Made by a program: the position numbers and the translations under genes | The notes under the pieces: model-generated | Seen by the model: only the letters and a program-made list of their open reading frames with translations | What the model was told of the DNA's origin: nothing | Database searches by the model: none | Assembly (NCBI GenBank): GCA_943330855.2 | Contig: CALQJI020000007.1 | Location: 1 to 64,000, forward strand | Length of the DNA: 64,000 nucleotides | DNA from: Klebsiella pneumoniae | GTDB taxonomy: Bacteria; Verrucomicrobiota; Verrucomicrobiia; Limisphaerales; SXTU01 | Reading direction: 5' to 3' | In this document: positions 25,958 to 34,157 of the stretch, piece by piece | Layout: every line of letters begins with the position of its first letter | Numbering within the stretch: position 1 is the stretch's first letter

Positions 25958-27328
25958 GTGGCCAATCACGACGTCTCCACCGCCCAGCTCGCGGCGAACC
26001 GCTTTTCCCGCCGCACCCTCCTGCGCGGCGTCGGGGCCTCCCTGTTTCCTCTCTGCGCCGGTTTCTCCCACGCCGCCGGGATGGGCCCGCTCCGCACTGG
26101 TAAGGCCAAGTCCGTCATCCTCATCTTCAACGGCGGTGCGCCTAGCCATCTGGATTTGTGGGACCCCAAGCCTGACGCTGCTGACGACATTCGCGGTCCC
26201 TTCAAGCCCATCCGCACCAACGTCCCCGGCATCCACATCTCCGAGCTCCTCCCGCGCATGGCCCAACGCATGGACAAGGTCGCTCTCATCCGGTCCGTCC
26301 ATCATGGCCACAGCAGCCACAACGGCGGCATGCACTGGGCCACTGTCGGTCGCCCCTACGCGGTGGACAGCACGCTCATCACGCCCAGTCGCACCGACAT
26401 CCCGTGCTTTGGCACCCTCATCGGCTGGCTCGCGCAGCGCGACGGTTTCAGCAGCGGCGTCCCGCCCTACGTCATCACGCCCTTCCCGCACTGCGACAGC
26501 AAAGTCTATATCACCCCCGGCCAATACGGCGGCTGCCTCGGCGCACGCTACGACCCCTACGTCCTCGACGACGACCCCAACGCCGCCGCCTTCAAGGTCC
26601 GCAACCTCGCCCTCGACGATAACCTCACCCCCGTGCGCTTTCAGGAACGCCTCGGCCTCCTTCAGGAACTCACCGCCACCGCGCCCAAGATAACTTCACC
26701 GAACGTCGTGGAGATGGATGTCTTCAACCAGCAAGCCGCCACCCTCCTGCGCTCCGGCAAGGCCGCCGACGCCTTCGACCTCAGCAAGGAACCCACCGCC
26801 GTGCGCGAGCGCTACGGGCGGCACAGTTGGGGCCAATCCCATCTCTTGGCCCGCCGCCTCGTCGAGGCCGGCACGCGCTTCGTCTCCACCGTCAACGGCC
26901 CTAGCATCACCTGGGACACGCACAAGGATAACTTCAACACGTTGAAGAACCGCCTCGTCCCGCCCATGGAGCAGGCCTACTGCGCGTTGCTCGACGACCT
27001 CGAAGAACGCGGCCTCCTCGACTCCACGCTCGTCGTCTGGATGGGTGAGTTCGGTCGCACTCCGAAAATCAACACCGACATCGGACGCGACCACTGGCCC
27101 GGCTGCTACAGCGTGCTCCTCGCGGGCGGCGGCATTCGCGGTGGCCAACTCGTCGGGGCCTCCGACGCCATCGGGGCCTACCCGAAGGAACGCCCCGTCA
27201 GCCCGGCGGACATCCACGCCACCGTCTATGCCGCCCTCGGCTACGACGCGGCCAACCTCCACTTCACCGCCTCCGATGGACGCCCCATGCCCCTCTGCGA
27301 AGGCGCACCGATCAGCGAGTTGCTCTGA
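25958..27328 (+). CDS. DUF1501 family protein with Tat signal
   Basis: A 456-residue DUF1501 protein (alkaline-phosphatase-like fold). It uses a GTG start; the twin-arginine region SRRTLLRGVGASLFPLC lies at residues 17-33. Family motifs are SVILIFNGGAPSHLDLWDPKPDA, RSVHHGHSSHNGGMHW, WDTHKDNF, WMGEFGRTP and RDHWPGCYSVLLAGGGIRGG. Such proteins are numerous in Planctomycetota and Verrucomicrobiota, exported folded, and usually paired with heme-binding DUF1549/DUF1553 proteins. No such partner adjoins this copy. Confidence 0.9.
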   Translation: MANHDVSTAQLAANRFSRRTLLRGVGASLFPLCAGFSHAAGMGPLRTGKAKSVILIFNGGAPSHLDLWDPKPDAADDIRGPFKPIRTNVPGIHISELLPRMAQRMDKVALIRSVHHGHSSHNGGMHWATVGRPYAVDSTLITPSRTDIPCFGTLIGWLAQRDGFSSGVPPYVITPFPHCDSKVYITPGQYGGCLGARYDPYVLDDDPNAAAFKVRNLALDDNLTPVRFQERLGLLQELTATAPKITSPNVVEMDVFNQQAATLLRSGKAADAFDLSKEPTAVRERYGRHSWGQSHLLARRLVEAGTRFVSTVNGPSITWDTHKDNFNTLKNRLVPPMEQAYCALLDDLEERGLLDSTLVVWMGEFGRTPKINTDIGRDHWPGCYSVLLAGGGIRGGQLVGASDAIGAYPKERPVSPADIHATVYAALGYDAANLHFTASDGRPMPLCEGAPISELL

Positions 27329-27515
27329 AGCCCGGAGGCCGCAGCGAGCTGCGACCTCCATGTCTGTCAATCGGCCTCAAACAGAAGAACAAGGAATCGC
27401 CGAGTTCCGCCCGAACGCCGCAGCGCCGTCAGCCCGGCCCGTGTTGTGGTTTTTCCCCCAACTGAATTAGAATCCCCCGTTGTCGCGTGCGTCAGTTCGC
27501 TGCTACTTTCACACC

Positions 27516-28970
27516 ATGAATCCGCACCTGCTCAAACTCGAACACCAGACCCGCCGCACGTTCCTCCGCAGCGCAGGGCAGTTCAGCCTCGGCGCGATTG
27601 CGATGGAGTCCTTGCTCGGCGCGAAGGCTGGGGCCGCCCCCACGGACTCCGCGCGTCCGCTCGCACCCCGCGCGCCGCACCACGAGCCGAAGGCCAAGCG
27701 CGTCATTTACCTGCACATGAGCGGCGCGCCGCCGCACTTGGACATTTTCGATTACAAGCCCGAGCTGGTGAAGCGCACCGGGCAGGATTGCCCCGACGCG
27801 TTTTTGAAAGGCCGCCGCTTCGCCTTCACCACCGGCGTGCCCAAGCTCATGGGGACCCCGCGCACCTATGCGCAGCACGGGCCGGGCGGCGTCTGGATGT
27901 CCGACGCGCTCACGAACCTGCCCCGCGTCGCGAACGAGGTGACGGTCATCAAGTCCATGACCACGGACGAGTTCAACCACGCGCCCGCCGAGCTGTTGCT
28001 CTACACCGGTTCCGCGCGTCAAGGACGTCCCAGCATGGGCACCTGGGCGACCTACGGCCTCGGCACGGAGAACGAAAACCTCCCCGGCTTCGTGGTGCTC
28101 ATCAGCAGCGGTGTGCAACCCAGCGGCGGCCAGAGTTGTTGGGGCAGCGGCTTCCTCCCCTCGGTCTATCAAGGCGTGCAGTGCCGCTCCAAGGGCGACC
28201 CGGTCCTCTACGTTTCCAACCCGCCCGGCATGGACCGCGAGATGCGCCGCCGCACGCTGGACACCTTGCGCGAGCTGAACGAGGTGCAGTCGCAGGAGTT
28301 GGGCAATCCCGAGACCGCCACGCGCATCGCCCAATACGAACTCGCCTTCCGCATGCAAGCCAGCGTGCCCGAGGTCATGGACATTTCCAAAGAGCCGCAA
28401 GCCCAGCTCGACGCCTACGGGGCCAAGCCGGGTGACGCCAGCTTCGCCAACAACTGTCTCCTCGCGCGTCGGCTCATCGAGCAAGGCGTGCGCTACGTGC
28501 AGCTCTTCGACTGGGGCTGGGACTTCCACGGCACCGGCCCGAACGAAGACATCCGCGGCGGCCTGACCGCCAAGATGGCGCGCACGGATAAACCCGTCAC
28601 CGCGCTCATTGAAGACTTGCGCCAGCGCGGTTTGCTCGACGACACGCTCATCGTGTGGGGCGGCGAATTTGGCCGCACGCCGTTCCGCGAGGGCCGCACC
28701 GCTGGCGGACAAGTCCTGGGGCGCGACCACTACCCCGATTGCTACTCCCTCATGCTGGCGGGCGGGGGCATCAAGAAGGGATTCAGCTACGGCGAGACGG
28801 ACGAACTCGGCTTCGGCATCGCGGAGAACAAGGTCCATGTCCACGACTTGCAGGCGACCATCATGCACCTGCTGGGCTTCAACCACGAACGCCTCACCTT
28901 CCGCTTCCAAGGCCGCGACTACCGCCTCACCGACGTGCATGGGCACGTGGTGAAAGACATCCTGGCCTGA
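27516..28970 (+). CDS. DUF1501 family protein, second copy
   Basis: A 484-residue DUF1501 protein with a Tat-like start (QTRRTFLRSAGQFSLGAIAM). Motifs: RVIYLHMSGAPPHLDIFDYKP, IKSMTTDEFNHAPAELLLYTG, WDFHGTGPNEDI, WGGEFGRTPF and GRDHYPDCYSLMLAGGGIK. Start at 27516 because the family begins with the Tat region within about 20 residues. It is diverged from the upstream DUF1501 protein, so this is not a recent tandem duplication. Confidence 0.9.
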   Translation: MNPHLLKLEHQTRRTFLRSAGQFSLGAIAMESLLGAKAGAAPTDSARPLAPRAPHHEPKAKRVIYLHMSGAPPHLDIFDYKPELVKRTGQDCPDAFLKGRRFAFTTGVPKLMGTPRTYAQHGPGGVWMSDALTNLPRVANEVTVIKSMTTDEFNHAPAELLLYTGSARQGRPSMGTWATYGLGTENENLPGFVVLISSGVQPSGGQSCWGSGFLPSVYQGVQCRSKGDPVLYVSNPPGMDREMRRRTLDTLRELNEVQSQELGNPETATRIAQYELAFRMQASVPEVMDISKEPQAQLDAYGAKPGDASFANNCLLARRLIEQGVRYVQLFDWGWDFHGTGPNEDIRGGLTAKMARTDKPVTALIEDLRQRGLLDDTLIVWGGEFGRTPFREGRTAGGQVLGRDHYPDCYSLMLAGGGIKKGFSYGETDELGFGIAENKVHVHDLQATIMHLLGFNHERLTFRFQGRDYRLTDVHGHVVKDILA

Positions 28971-29108
28971 ACCCAGCAGGAGACGACGTGGGGAGTCTCG
29001 AATTCCCCGCCCCAACGACAGTGCTTTGATTGGCCAAGGCCGGGAAGGCTTGTGCCCAGCCGCGCGCTTCCTTATTTTCCGACCTCGAAACAAAACAACA
29101 TCACGACT

Positions 29109-29744
29109 ATGGCACTCCGACTTGGCGACATCGCTCCGAACTTTCAGGCCGACACGACCGAAGGCCACATCGACTTTCACCAATGGCTCGGCACCGGCTG
29201 GGGCATTCTCTTCTCCCACCCTGCCGACTACACCCCCGTCTGCACCACCGAGCTGGGCGCGGTCGCGAAGCTCAAGGACGAGTTCGCCAAGCGCAACGTC
29301 AAGTGCGTCGCCATCTCCGTGGACCCCGTCGAGTCCCACCAAGGCTGGGTGCGCGACATCAACGAGACGCAAGGCACCACGATGAACTTCCCCATCATCG
29401 CCGACCCCGCCAAGACCGTCGCCACGCTCTACGACATGATTCACCCGAACGTGGACGACAAGGCCACCGTGCGCTCCGTCTTCGTCATCGGTCCGGACAA
29501 GAAGGTGAAGCTCACGCTGACTTACCCGATGTCCTGCGGGCGCAACTTCCTCGAAATCCTCCGGGTGGTGGACTCGCTCCAACTCACCTCGAAGTTCAAG
29601 GTCGCCACGCCCGCCGACTGGCAGGACGGCCAAGACTGCATCGTGACGCTCGCGGTGAAGGACGAGGAAATCCCGGCCATGTTCCCGAAGGGTTCCCGCA
29701 AGTTGAAGCCCTACCTCCGCTACACGCCACAGCCGAACAAGTGA
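29109..29744 (+). CDS. Peroxiredoxin (Prx6 / 1-Cys type)
   Basis: A 211-residue thiol peroxidase. The peroxidatic cysteine is C45 in PADYTPVCTTELG. The C-terminal half has the extended arm typical of Prx6 proteins (AVKDEEIPAMFPKGSRKLKPYLRYT). A second Cys occurs in TYPMSCGRN. It reduces hydrogen and organic peroxides in the cytoplasm. It converges with the proteasome beta gene; the two stop codons are separated only by a family A hairpin. Confidence 0.94.
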   Translation: MALRLGDIAPNFQADTTEGHIDFHQWLGTGWGILFSHPADYTPVCTTELGAVAKLKDEFAKRNVKCVAISVDPVESHQGWVRDINETQGTTMNFPIIADPAKTVATLYDMIHPNVDDKATVRSVFVIGPDKKVKLTLTYPMSCGRNFLEILRVVDSLQLTSKFKVATPADWQDGQDCIVTLAVKDEEIPAMFPKGSRKLKPYLRYTPQPNK

Positions 29745-29745
29745 G

Positions 29746-29815
29746 TGGAGCGCGGACGCCCACGTCCGCAGCCCCAAAGGCGTAGCATGCTGCGGACTTA
29801 GGCGTCCGCGCTCCT
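29746..29815. repeat. Family A palindrome between peroxiredoxin and proteasome beta stop codons
   Basis: Left arm GGAGCGCGGACGCCCACGTC then CGCAG; right arm CTGCGGACTTAGGCGTCCGC then GCTCC. The element starts two bases after the peroxiredoxin TGA and its other end forms part of the beta-subunit stop codon, so the hairpin fills the whole space between two convergent genes. It could act as a transcript end in both directions, though it lacks U-runs. Confidence 0.9.
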
Positions 29816-30590
29816 ACGACTTCAACCACTCCGCCTGCTGCGCGTCCGAAATCGTCTCCACCCCAGACGCCCGCAGCACCTTCAACGTCGCGAACGCCTG
29901 CGTGTCCGGGCGCACACCGCCCGTGGCCGAATCGAACTCCGACGCCGTCATCAGCAAGCGCAGCGCGAACTGCACCGCTTGCGACAAGGTCATCTGCGAC
30001 GGACGCGGCTGGCCGTAGCGCTCTTGATAACTGAGCACGCTGCGAATGGTCTGCGAGCCGGAGCCGCTCGTCGCGTAGCCGACCGCTTGGAACTGCGCGC
30101 CGAGCGGGTCGTAGAAGTAAATCTGCGGCTGGTGCGGTTGCACCGTGGTGTCCACGCCGGCAAAGAGCGGCACCACCACGCCGATGCCTTGCATGGTCAT
30201 CGGCAGGTTGTCGCGCAGCAGCCGGGCGAGAGCGCGGACCTTGGCCGGGAGGCTCAACGACTGGAGCTGGCTCCGGCGGTAATACTCGAACGACGTTTGC
30301 AGCACGCGCGCCATCTCGAACGCCGTCGCCGGCACGCCCGCGATGGCCAGCAACGAGTGCGCGTCCAGCTCGATGACCTTGTCCACGCGGTCGGTGACGA
30401 TGACGTTGCCCGCCGTCGCACGCCGGTCGCCGGCCATCAGCACGCCGTCCGCGAAGTGGAAGGCGAAGACGGTAGTGGCTTGCGTCTGCACCGGCGCGGA
30501 CTGCGAGACCTCTCCACGCAAGGGCGACAGGTTGTGCGTGGCGAGCAGCGAGACGAAGTCGCTGGAGATGGGCTGAACTGTGGAGGTCAT
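29814..30590 (-). CDS. prcB: 20S proteasome beta subunit
   Basis: A 258-residue proteasome beta-type subunit. A 38-residue propeptide ends at QA before TTVFAFHF, making T39 the likely catalytic N-terminal threonine. Other active-site elements are LMAGDRRAT (Asp17 equivalent), VDKVIEL (Lys33 equivalent) and ATSGSGSQT (Ser129 region), with ATGGVRPD near the end as in actinobacterial PrcB. It should degrade tagged proteins inside a sealed barrel. It is last in the ARC-exonuclease-Dop-UBact-prcB operon. No alpha subunit gene follows, unlike Mycobacterium prcB-prcA. Confidence 0.94.
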   Translation of the reverse strand: MTSTVQPISSDFVSLLATHNLSPLRGEVSQSAPVQTQATTVFAFHFADGVLMAGDRRATAGNVIVTDRVDKVIELDAHSLLAIAGVPATAFEMARVLQTSFEYYRRSQLQSLSLPAKVRALARLLRDNLPMTMQGIGVVVPLFAGVDTTVQPHQPQIYFYDPLGAQFQAVGYATSGSGSQTIRSVLSYQERYGQPRPSQMTLSQAVQFALRLLMTASEFDSATGGVRPDTQAFATLKVLRASGVETISDAQQAEWLKS

Positions 30591-30600
30591 TTCGATTGAT

Positions 30601-30665
30601 TGGAGCGCGGACGCCTACGTCCGCAGCGGGTGAGGTTTGGGGCTGCGGACGTGGGCGTCCGCTTT
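30601..30665. repeat. Family A palindrome between UBact and prcB
   Basis: Left arm TGGAGCGCGGACGCCTACGT then CCGCAGC; right arm GCTGCGGACGTGGGCGTCCG. It occupies nearly all of the 78-base gap between the UBact stop codon and the beta-subunit start, so it lies inside the operon transcript. It could attenuate or stabilise the mRNA and so set the UBact to protease ratio. Confidence 0.9.
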
Positions 30666-30668
30666 CCT

Positions 30669-30842
30669 TCATTGGCCGGTGCGCTGGCGATACCGTTTGG
30701 CCTGGTCGGGGTCTACCTTCTTCATGCGCTTGAGGAGTTCCTCGACGTTGGGCTTGTCCACCTTCGGCGCGCTGGGGCCGTCGCCTCCGCCGCCGCTGGG
30801 AGTGGGTGTCACCGGGCGGGTCTTTTGGGCTTGGTCGGGCAT
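30669..30842 (-). CDS. ubact: UBact, Pup-like protein tag
   Basis: A 57-residue tag protein. The C-terminus KVDPDQAKRYRQRTGQ and the preceding VEELLKRM match the UBact family of Gram-negative bacteria, and the N-terminal half is disordered (KTRPVTPTPSGGGGDGPS). The start at 30842, four bases past the Dop stop, gives MPDQAQKTRP; an earlier ATG at 30866 would overlap Dop and adds eight residues. It ends in Gln, like mycobacterial Pup, so deamidation to Glu by Dop is expected before it can be joined to lysines of target proteins. It is flanked by Dop and the proteasome beta gene. Confidence 0.93.
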   Translation of the reverse strand: MPDQAQKTRPVTPTPSGGGGDGPSAPKVDKPNVEELLKRMKKVDPDQAKRYRQRTGQ

Positions 30843-30846
30843 AGTG

Positions 30847-32379
30847 TTACTGGCGGACTGTGGCACGGAGCAGTTGGTCGCGCAATTCCGCTGGCGAGTT
30901 GGATGCGGCGATGGCTTGAGCGACGAACGCGATGCGCTCCGGCGCGAACATCTCCAGCAGCGAGACCTTCAACTCACCTTCGCCGCACGCCAGCGTGACG
31001 TGGTCCCACTGCGCAGAAAGCACAGCGGCAGAGAACTTTTGGATGAGCTTGCCGCGAACGAGCGCGCGCGTGGTCTCCGGCGGCTCGAACATCGCGCGCT
31101 GAACCTCGGCCTCCAACGGCACGCCGCGCATCGCGCCGGACTGCTCCAGGCCGAAGTAAAGTCCCTCGTCGAAGTCGAGTCGGTGATATTCGAGGTCGAG
31201 GCTTTGCAGCCACGGGTCGTCGTCCGCGAGGCTTTGTGCCGCTTGGAACTCGCGGAGGAGCGCGAGCTTGGCGACCCAGTCCAGCCGGTCACGGCAGAGC
31301 AGGGGATCGGCTGCGAGGTCGTTCAGCACGACTTCCCAATCGGCTACGAGCGCGGCGCGCTCCGGCGTGGCGACGTCACAGAGTTCCTTCACGGCGGCGA
31401 GATAGTCGCGCTGCACGGCGAGGGCGGTGGAAGGACGGCGGTTCGCCAGCTTCACTTCCCAGCGATAGCGCGGGTCGCGCGAGATGGCGGGGAGCGCGGC
31501 GAGCGGGTCGGCGAGCTGGGGGAAGGCGAGGTGCGGGTCGCGGAGGATGGCTTCGAGCACGAGCGCGGTGGTGCCCACCTTCAGCCGCGTGGCGAAGGGC
31601 GAGAGGTTCGCGTCGCCGATGATGACGTGGAAGCGCCGCCACTGGCGCGGGTCGGCGTGCGGCTCGTCGCGGGTGTTGATGAGCGGGCGCTTCTGCATCG
31701 TGTCCACGCTCTGCAACTCGCTGAAGAAGTCGCTGCGCTGGGCCATTTGAAAGTGCGGTGAGATGAACTTGTCCTCCGCCTCGATGGCGAACTTGCCCGC
31801 GCCGGCGAAGATTTGCCGCGTGACGAGGAACGCCTGCGCCCCCGCCGCCAGCCGCTCCCACGGCAGCGCGCGGGGCAGGAGGTAGTTCTCGTGGCAGCCG
31901 TAGCTGTGGCCGCGGAAGTCGGTGTTGTTCTTGTAGAGCCGCACGGTCGCGCCGCGCGCTTGGGAGAGACGCTGCGCGCAGGCCATCACCACGCGCTCGC
32001 CCGCGCGGTCGTGCGCGACCAACTCGGCGAGCGTGGAGCACTCGGGCGTGCAGTATTCGGGGTGGGCATGGTCGTTGTAGAAGCGCGCGCCGTTGCCGAG
32101 CGCGAGGTCGCTCTTGATTTCGGCGAAGGTCAGCTCGCGGTGCGTGTCCTGCTCGAAGTAATCCGCCTCGTCGAAGTCCTGCCGCAGCTCGGGCACATCG
32201 AACCCCCGGTCGTCGTGGTGCGGGTTCTCGGCCTCGTAATCCCAGCGCATCCGCACACCCGGCTCCATCGCGCTGCGCACCAGCGCGATGGACTCCGCCA
32301 CCACGTCCAAGTCCTCCACGCCATCCCGCGCGATGCCGTATTCGGTCTCAATGCCGAAGAGGATGGGAGGCGGTTCCAT
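30847..32379 (-). CDS. dop: Dop: Pup/UBact deamidase and depupylase
   Basis: A 510-residue member of the glutamine-synthetase-like Pup ligase/deamidase family. The nucleotide-binding GIETEYGI is at residues 9-16, the catalytic Asp region NGARFYNDHAHPEYCTPEC places Asp at 103, and there are LYKNNTDFRGHSYGCHENY (in part) and INTRDEPHAD. The segment RWDYEAENPHHDDRGFDV (45-62) is the Dop loop, absent from PafA ligases, so Dop is preferred. It should deamidate the UBact C-terminal Gln and also remove the tag from substrates. It is 4 bases upstream of UBact. Confidence 0.92.
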   Translation of the reverse strand: MEPPPILFGIETEYGIARDGVEDLDVVAESIALVRSAMEPGVRMRWDYEAENPHHDDRGFDVPELRQDFDEADYFEQDTHRELTFAEIKSDLALGNGARFYNDHAHPEYCTPECSTLAELVAHDRAGERVVMACAQRLSQARGATVRLYKNNTDFRGHSYGCHENYLLPRALPWERLAAGAQAFLVTRQIFAGAGKFAIEAEDKFISPHFQMAQRSDFFSELQSVDTMQKRPLINTRDEPHADPRQWRRFHVIIGDANLSPFATRLKVGTTALVLEAILRDPHLAFPQLADPLAALPAISRDPRYRWEVKLANRRPSTALAVQRDYLAAVKELCDVATPERAALVADWEVVLNDLAADPLLCRDRLDWVAKLALLREFQAAQSLADDDPWLQSLDLEYHRLDFDEGLYFGLEQSGAMRGVPLEAEVQRAMFEPPETTRALVRGKLIQKFSAAVLSAQWDHVTLACGEGELKVSLLEMFAPERIAFVAQAIAASNSPAELRDQLLRATVRQ

Positions 32380-32404
32380 TTAGATAGATTGGGCGAGAGG
32401 GAAA

Positions 32405-34150
32405 CTAGAACCTGTGAGAGTTTCTTGAGTTTACAGAAGGCCAAGCCGGGTAGCCGAACTCTGTGGTCGTTGTCTTTAGGTCGGGTTGAAATTCGCCTTG
32501 GTAAAAATAGCGGTGGCGTCCCAGCCGGACACAGCTTTGGCAAATCGGAGTGCCGAAAAACGGGTGAACCACAGGGATGTCGTGAACGGTCATTCTTGCG
32601 CCACAAACCTGGCAGCAGAAATCGTCGCTAAAACCGGAGCCGGCTACCCAAGTCTTGTGCTTGCGCCAGTAGCGTTCCAGCACGGCATCCAATCCTTGGT
32701 AGAGGCAGTTCCACTCAAAGCAGGTTGCAGAGTTTCCACTCTCGAACAGAGCGTAAATGGTTCGTCTTTTGTTAAAGTTAAGCCGCTTTTTGTAGCCCTC
32801 GCTTGCTGCATTTATTAGTAGGATTTCCTCCTCGGAAGTCGGGTTCCTGAGAATACTCCAACCACTCCCTGATGCACGGCCCAGCTTGAACTTTGCGAAC
32901 AATTTTTCGCGGCTTGGTCTAAAAGGAGCCAATAGATGTGCGGGTTCCAGAGTAGAACTTGGCAACCAATCAAACATCGAGCGCCCGGTTTTCAATTTGG
33001 TGCGGGGCAGCGCGACGCGAACGCTTCCAAGTAGGACAGGGCGACATGAACTCTTGCCTGGAATCGTCTCCCCACAGTTGTCACATCCCAGTCTAAACTT
33101 CCTAAGCTTTCGCGTGTCGCAATCGTAGCTCGGAGAATCTTCCCCTTCTTCGAGAATCCTGCGGAACGACGTCTTCACCATGAACGCGGTGACTGTCTCG
33201 CACTTTTTGCAGACGATTACGGTGTAGCTTGGCCATGTCACCCGCTTCGTGTCGTGCTGGCCGAGTCGTGAAATAATCGCTGCGCGGTGCAGTGGTGACG
33301 GTTCATCAGAGCCCCAGTTTCTTCGCTTCGTTGACCAGGTCTTGAAATCGAGCAGGGGCAGTTGCCCTCGCAAGTAGCCCAAGTCAGCTGCGGCTGGTTT
33401 CCAAGGCCCGATTCCGAAGTTGATGGTCTTAAGTTCAAGGGCGTGAATCCACAAACGGAAGGTCAAATCCAAATCGCGCTCATTGTAGCCGAATAAAGGG
33501 GTTTTGTCCGGTTGCGTTAGGATTTCCTTGAATGGTTTTCCAGACCTGAGTTTTCCAATGTTGAGGTTCACGCGGCCAAGATTCTCTAGCCCAAGACCGC
33601 GATAGTAGCCGATGCAAGCGCAAAGCCAGAGGAACGTGTCCACTGTCCTCGGAATCAACGGCTGTAGGTTGATGACGCTTTCAAGGAAGTAGTAATCGAA
33701 CCCGAAGAGGTTGTGCCCCAAGACTACGTCGAAAGGCTGTTCAAGCCGTGACTGAAGGCGCTTCCAACCCGCTTCAGGCTCGTAATGCTCGTAAGGTGAT
33801 GGTCGATAACCCTCCGCGACTCTGTTGAATTCTTTAACACCGACGAGGACTATTCGGTTGGGGTGGGGGGATTCGTCGAGTTTGCCGGACGTTTCGATGT
33901 CCAGAACCAGAACCCTGTTGGGACGCGACTCAACCGTAGTCGGGACAATCGCGAGCGAGTCAATAGCGCGCACATCCTTTTCGTAGCGACTCAGGCGTGC
34001 CTTTTCTTTCCGCTCCCTCGCCTCCTTCTTCATCTTCAACTGTCGCTCTCGGTAGGCGAGGAACGTATCAAGGTCCAGCGCGAGCGACTCCTTCCTCAAC
34101 TTTGACTGGAGCCTTCGGAAGGCATTGAGCGTCGATGCGTCGAGTTTCAT
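32405..34150 (-). CDS. DEDDy (YprB/DnaQ-like) 3'-5' exonuclease domain fused to two zinc ribbons, inside the UBact operon
   Basis: A 581-residue protein. Residues 1-60 are a basic helical segment. Residues about 78-240 hold an RNase H-fold exonuclease: ExoI VLVLDIETSG (D84, E86), ExoII LGHNLFGFD (N147, D152), ExoIII YNERD (Y222-D226, the DEDDy pattern). Then follow CxxC pairs at C314/C317 and C356/C359, and a second set in FCCQVCGARM and PICQSC near residues 515-540, consistent with two zinc ribbons. The gene is 7 bases after ARC and 25 before Dop, so it is probably co-transcribed. Its base composition is clearly AT-richer (near 50 percent GC) than the flanking genes, suggesting acquisition. 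Substrate (DNA or RNA) and relation to tagging are unknown. Confidence 0.8.
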   Translation of the reverse strand: MKLDASTLNAFRRLQSKLRKESLALDLDTFLAYRERQLKMKKEARERKEKARLSRYEKDVRAIDSLAIVPTTVESRPNRVLVLDIETSGKLDESPHPNRIVLVGVKEFNRVAEGYRPSPYEHYEPEAGWKRLQSRLEQPFDVVLGHNLFGFDYYFLESVINLQPLIPRTVDTFLWLCACIGYYRGLGLENLGRVNLNIGKLRSGKPFKEILTQPDKTPLFGYNERDLDLTFRLWIHALELKTINFGIGPWKPAAADLGYLRGQLPLLDFKTWSTKRRNWGSDEPSPLHRAAIISRLGQHDTKRVTWPSYTVIVCKKCETVTAFMVKTSFRRILEEGEDSPSYDCDTRKLRKFRLGCDNCGETIPGKSSCRPVLLGSVRVALPRTKLKTGRSMFDWLPSSTLEPAHLLAPFRPSREKLFAKFKLGRASGSGWSILRNPTSEEEILLINAASEGYKKRLNFNKRRTIYALFESGNSATCFEWNCLYQGLDAVLERYWRKHKTWVAGSGFSDDFCCQVCGARMTVHDIPVVHPFFGTPICQSCVRLGRHRYFYQGEFQPDLKTTTTEFGYPAWPSVNSRNSHRF

Positions 34151-34157
34151 TCGCCTT

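Noticed and set aside
27492-29777. Open frame of about 760 codons antisense to DUF1501 and peroxiredoxin genes
   Set aside because: It spans two well-supported genes and a gap, with composition typical of shadow frames and no motif.
30847-32379. Calling the Pup-enzyme homologue PafA ligase
   Set aside because: The RWDYEAENPHHDDRGFDV insertion after the nucleotide loop and INTRDEPHAD are Dop features; PafA lacks that loop.
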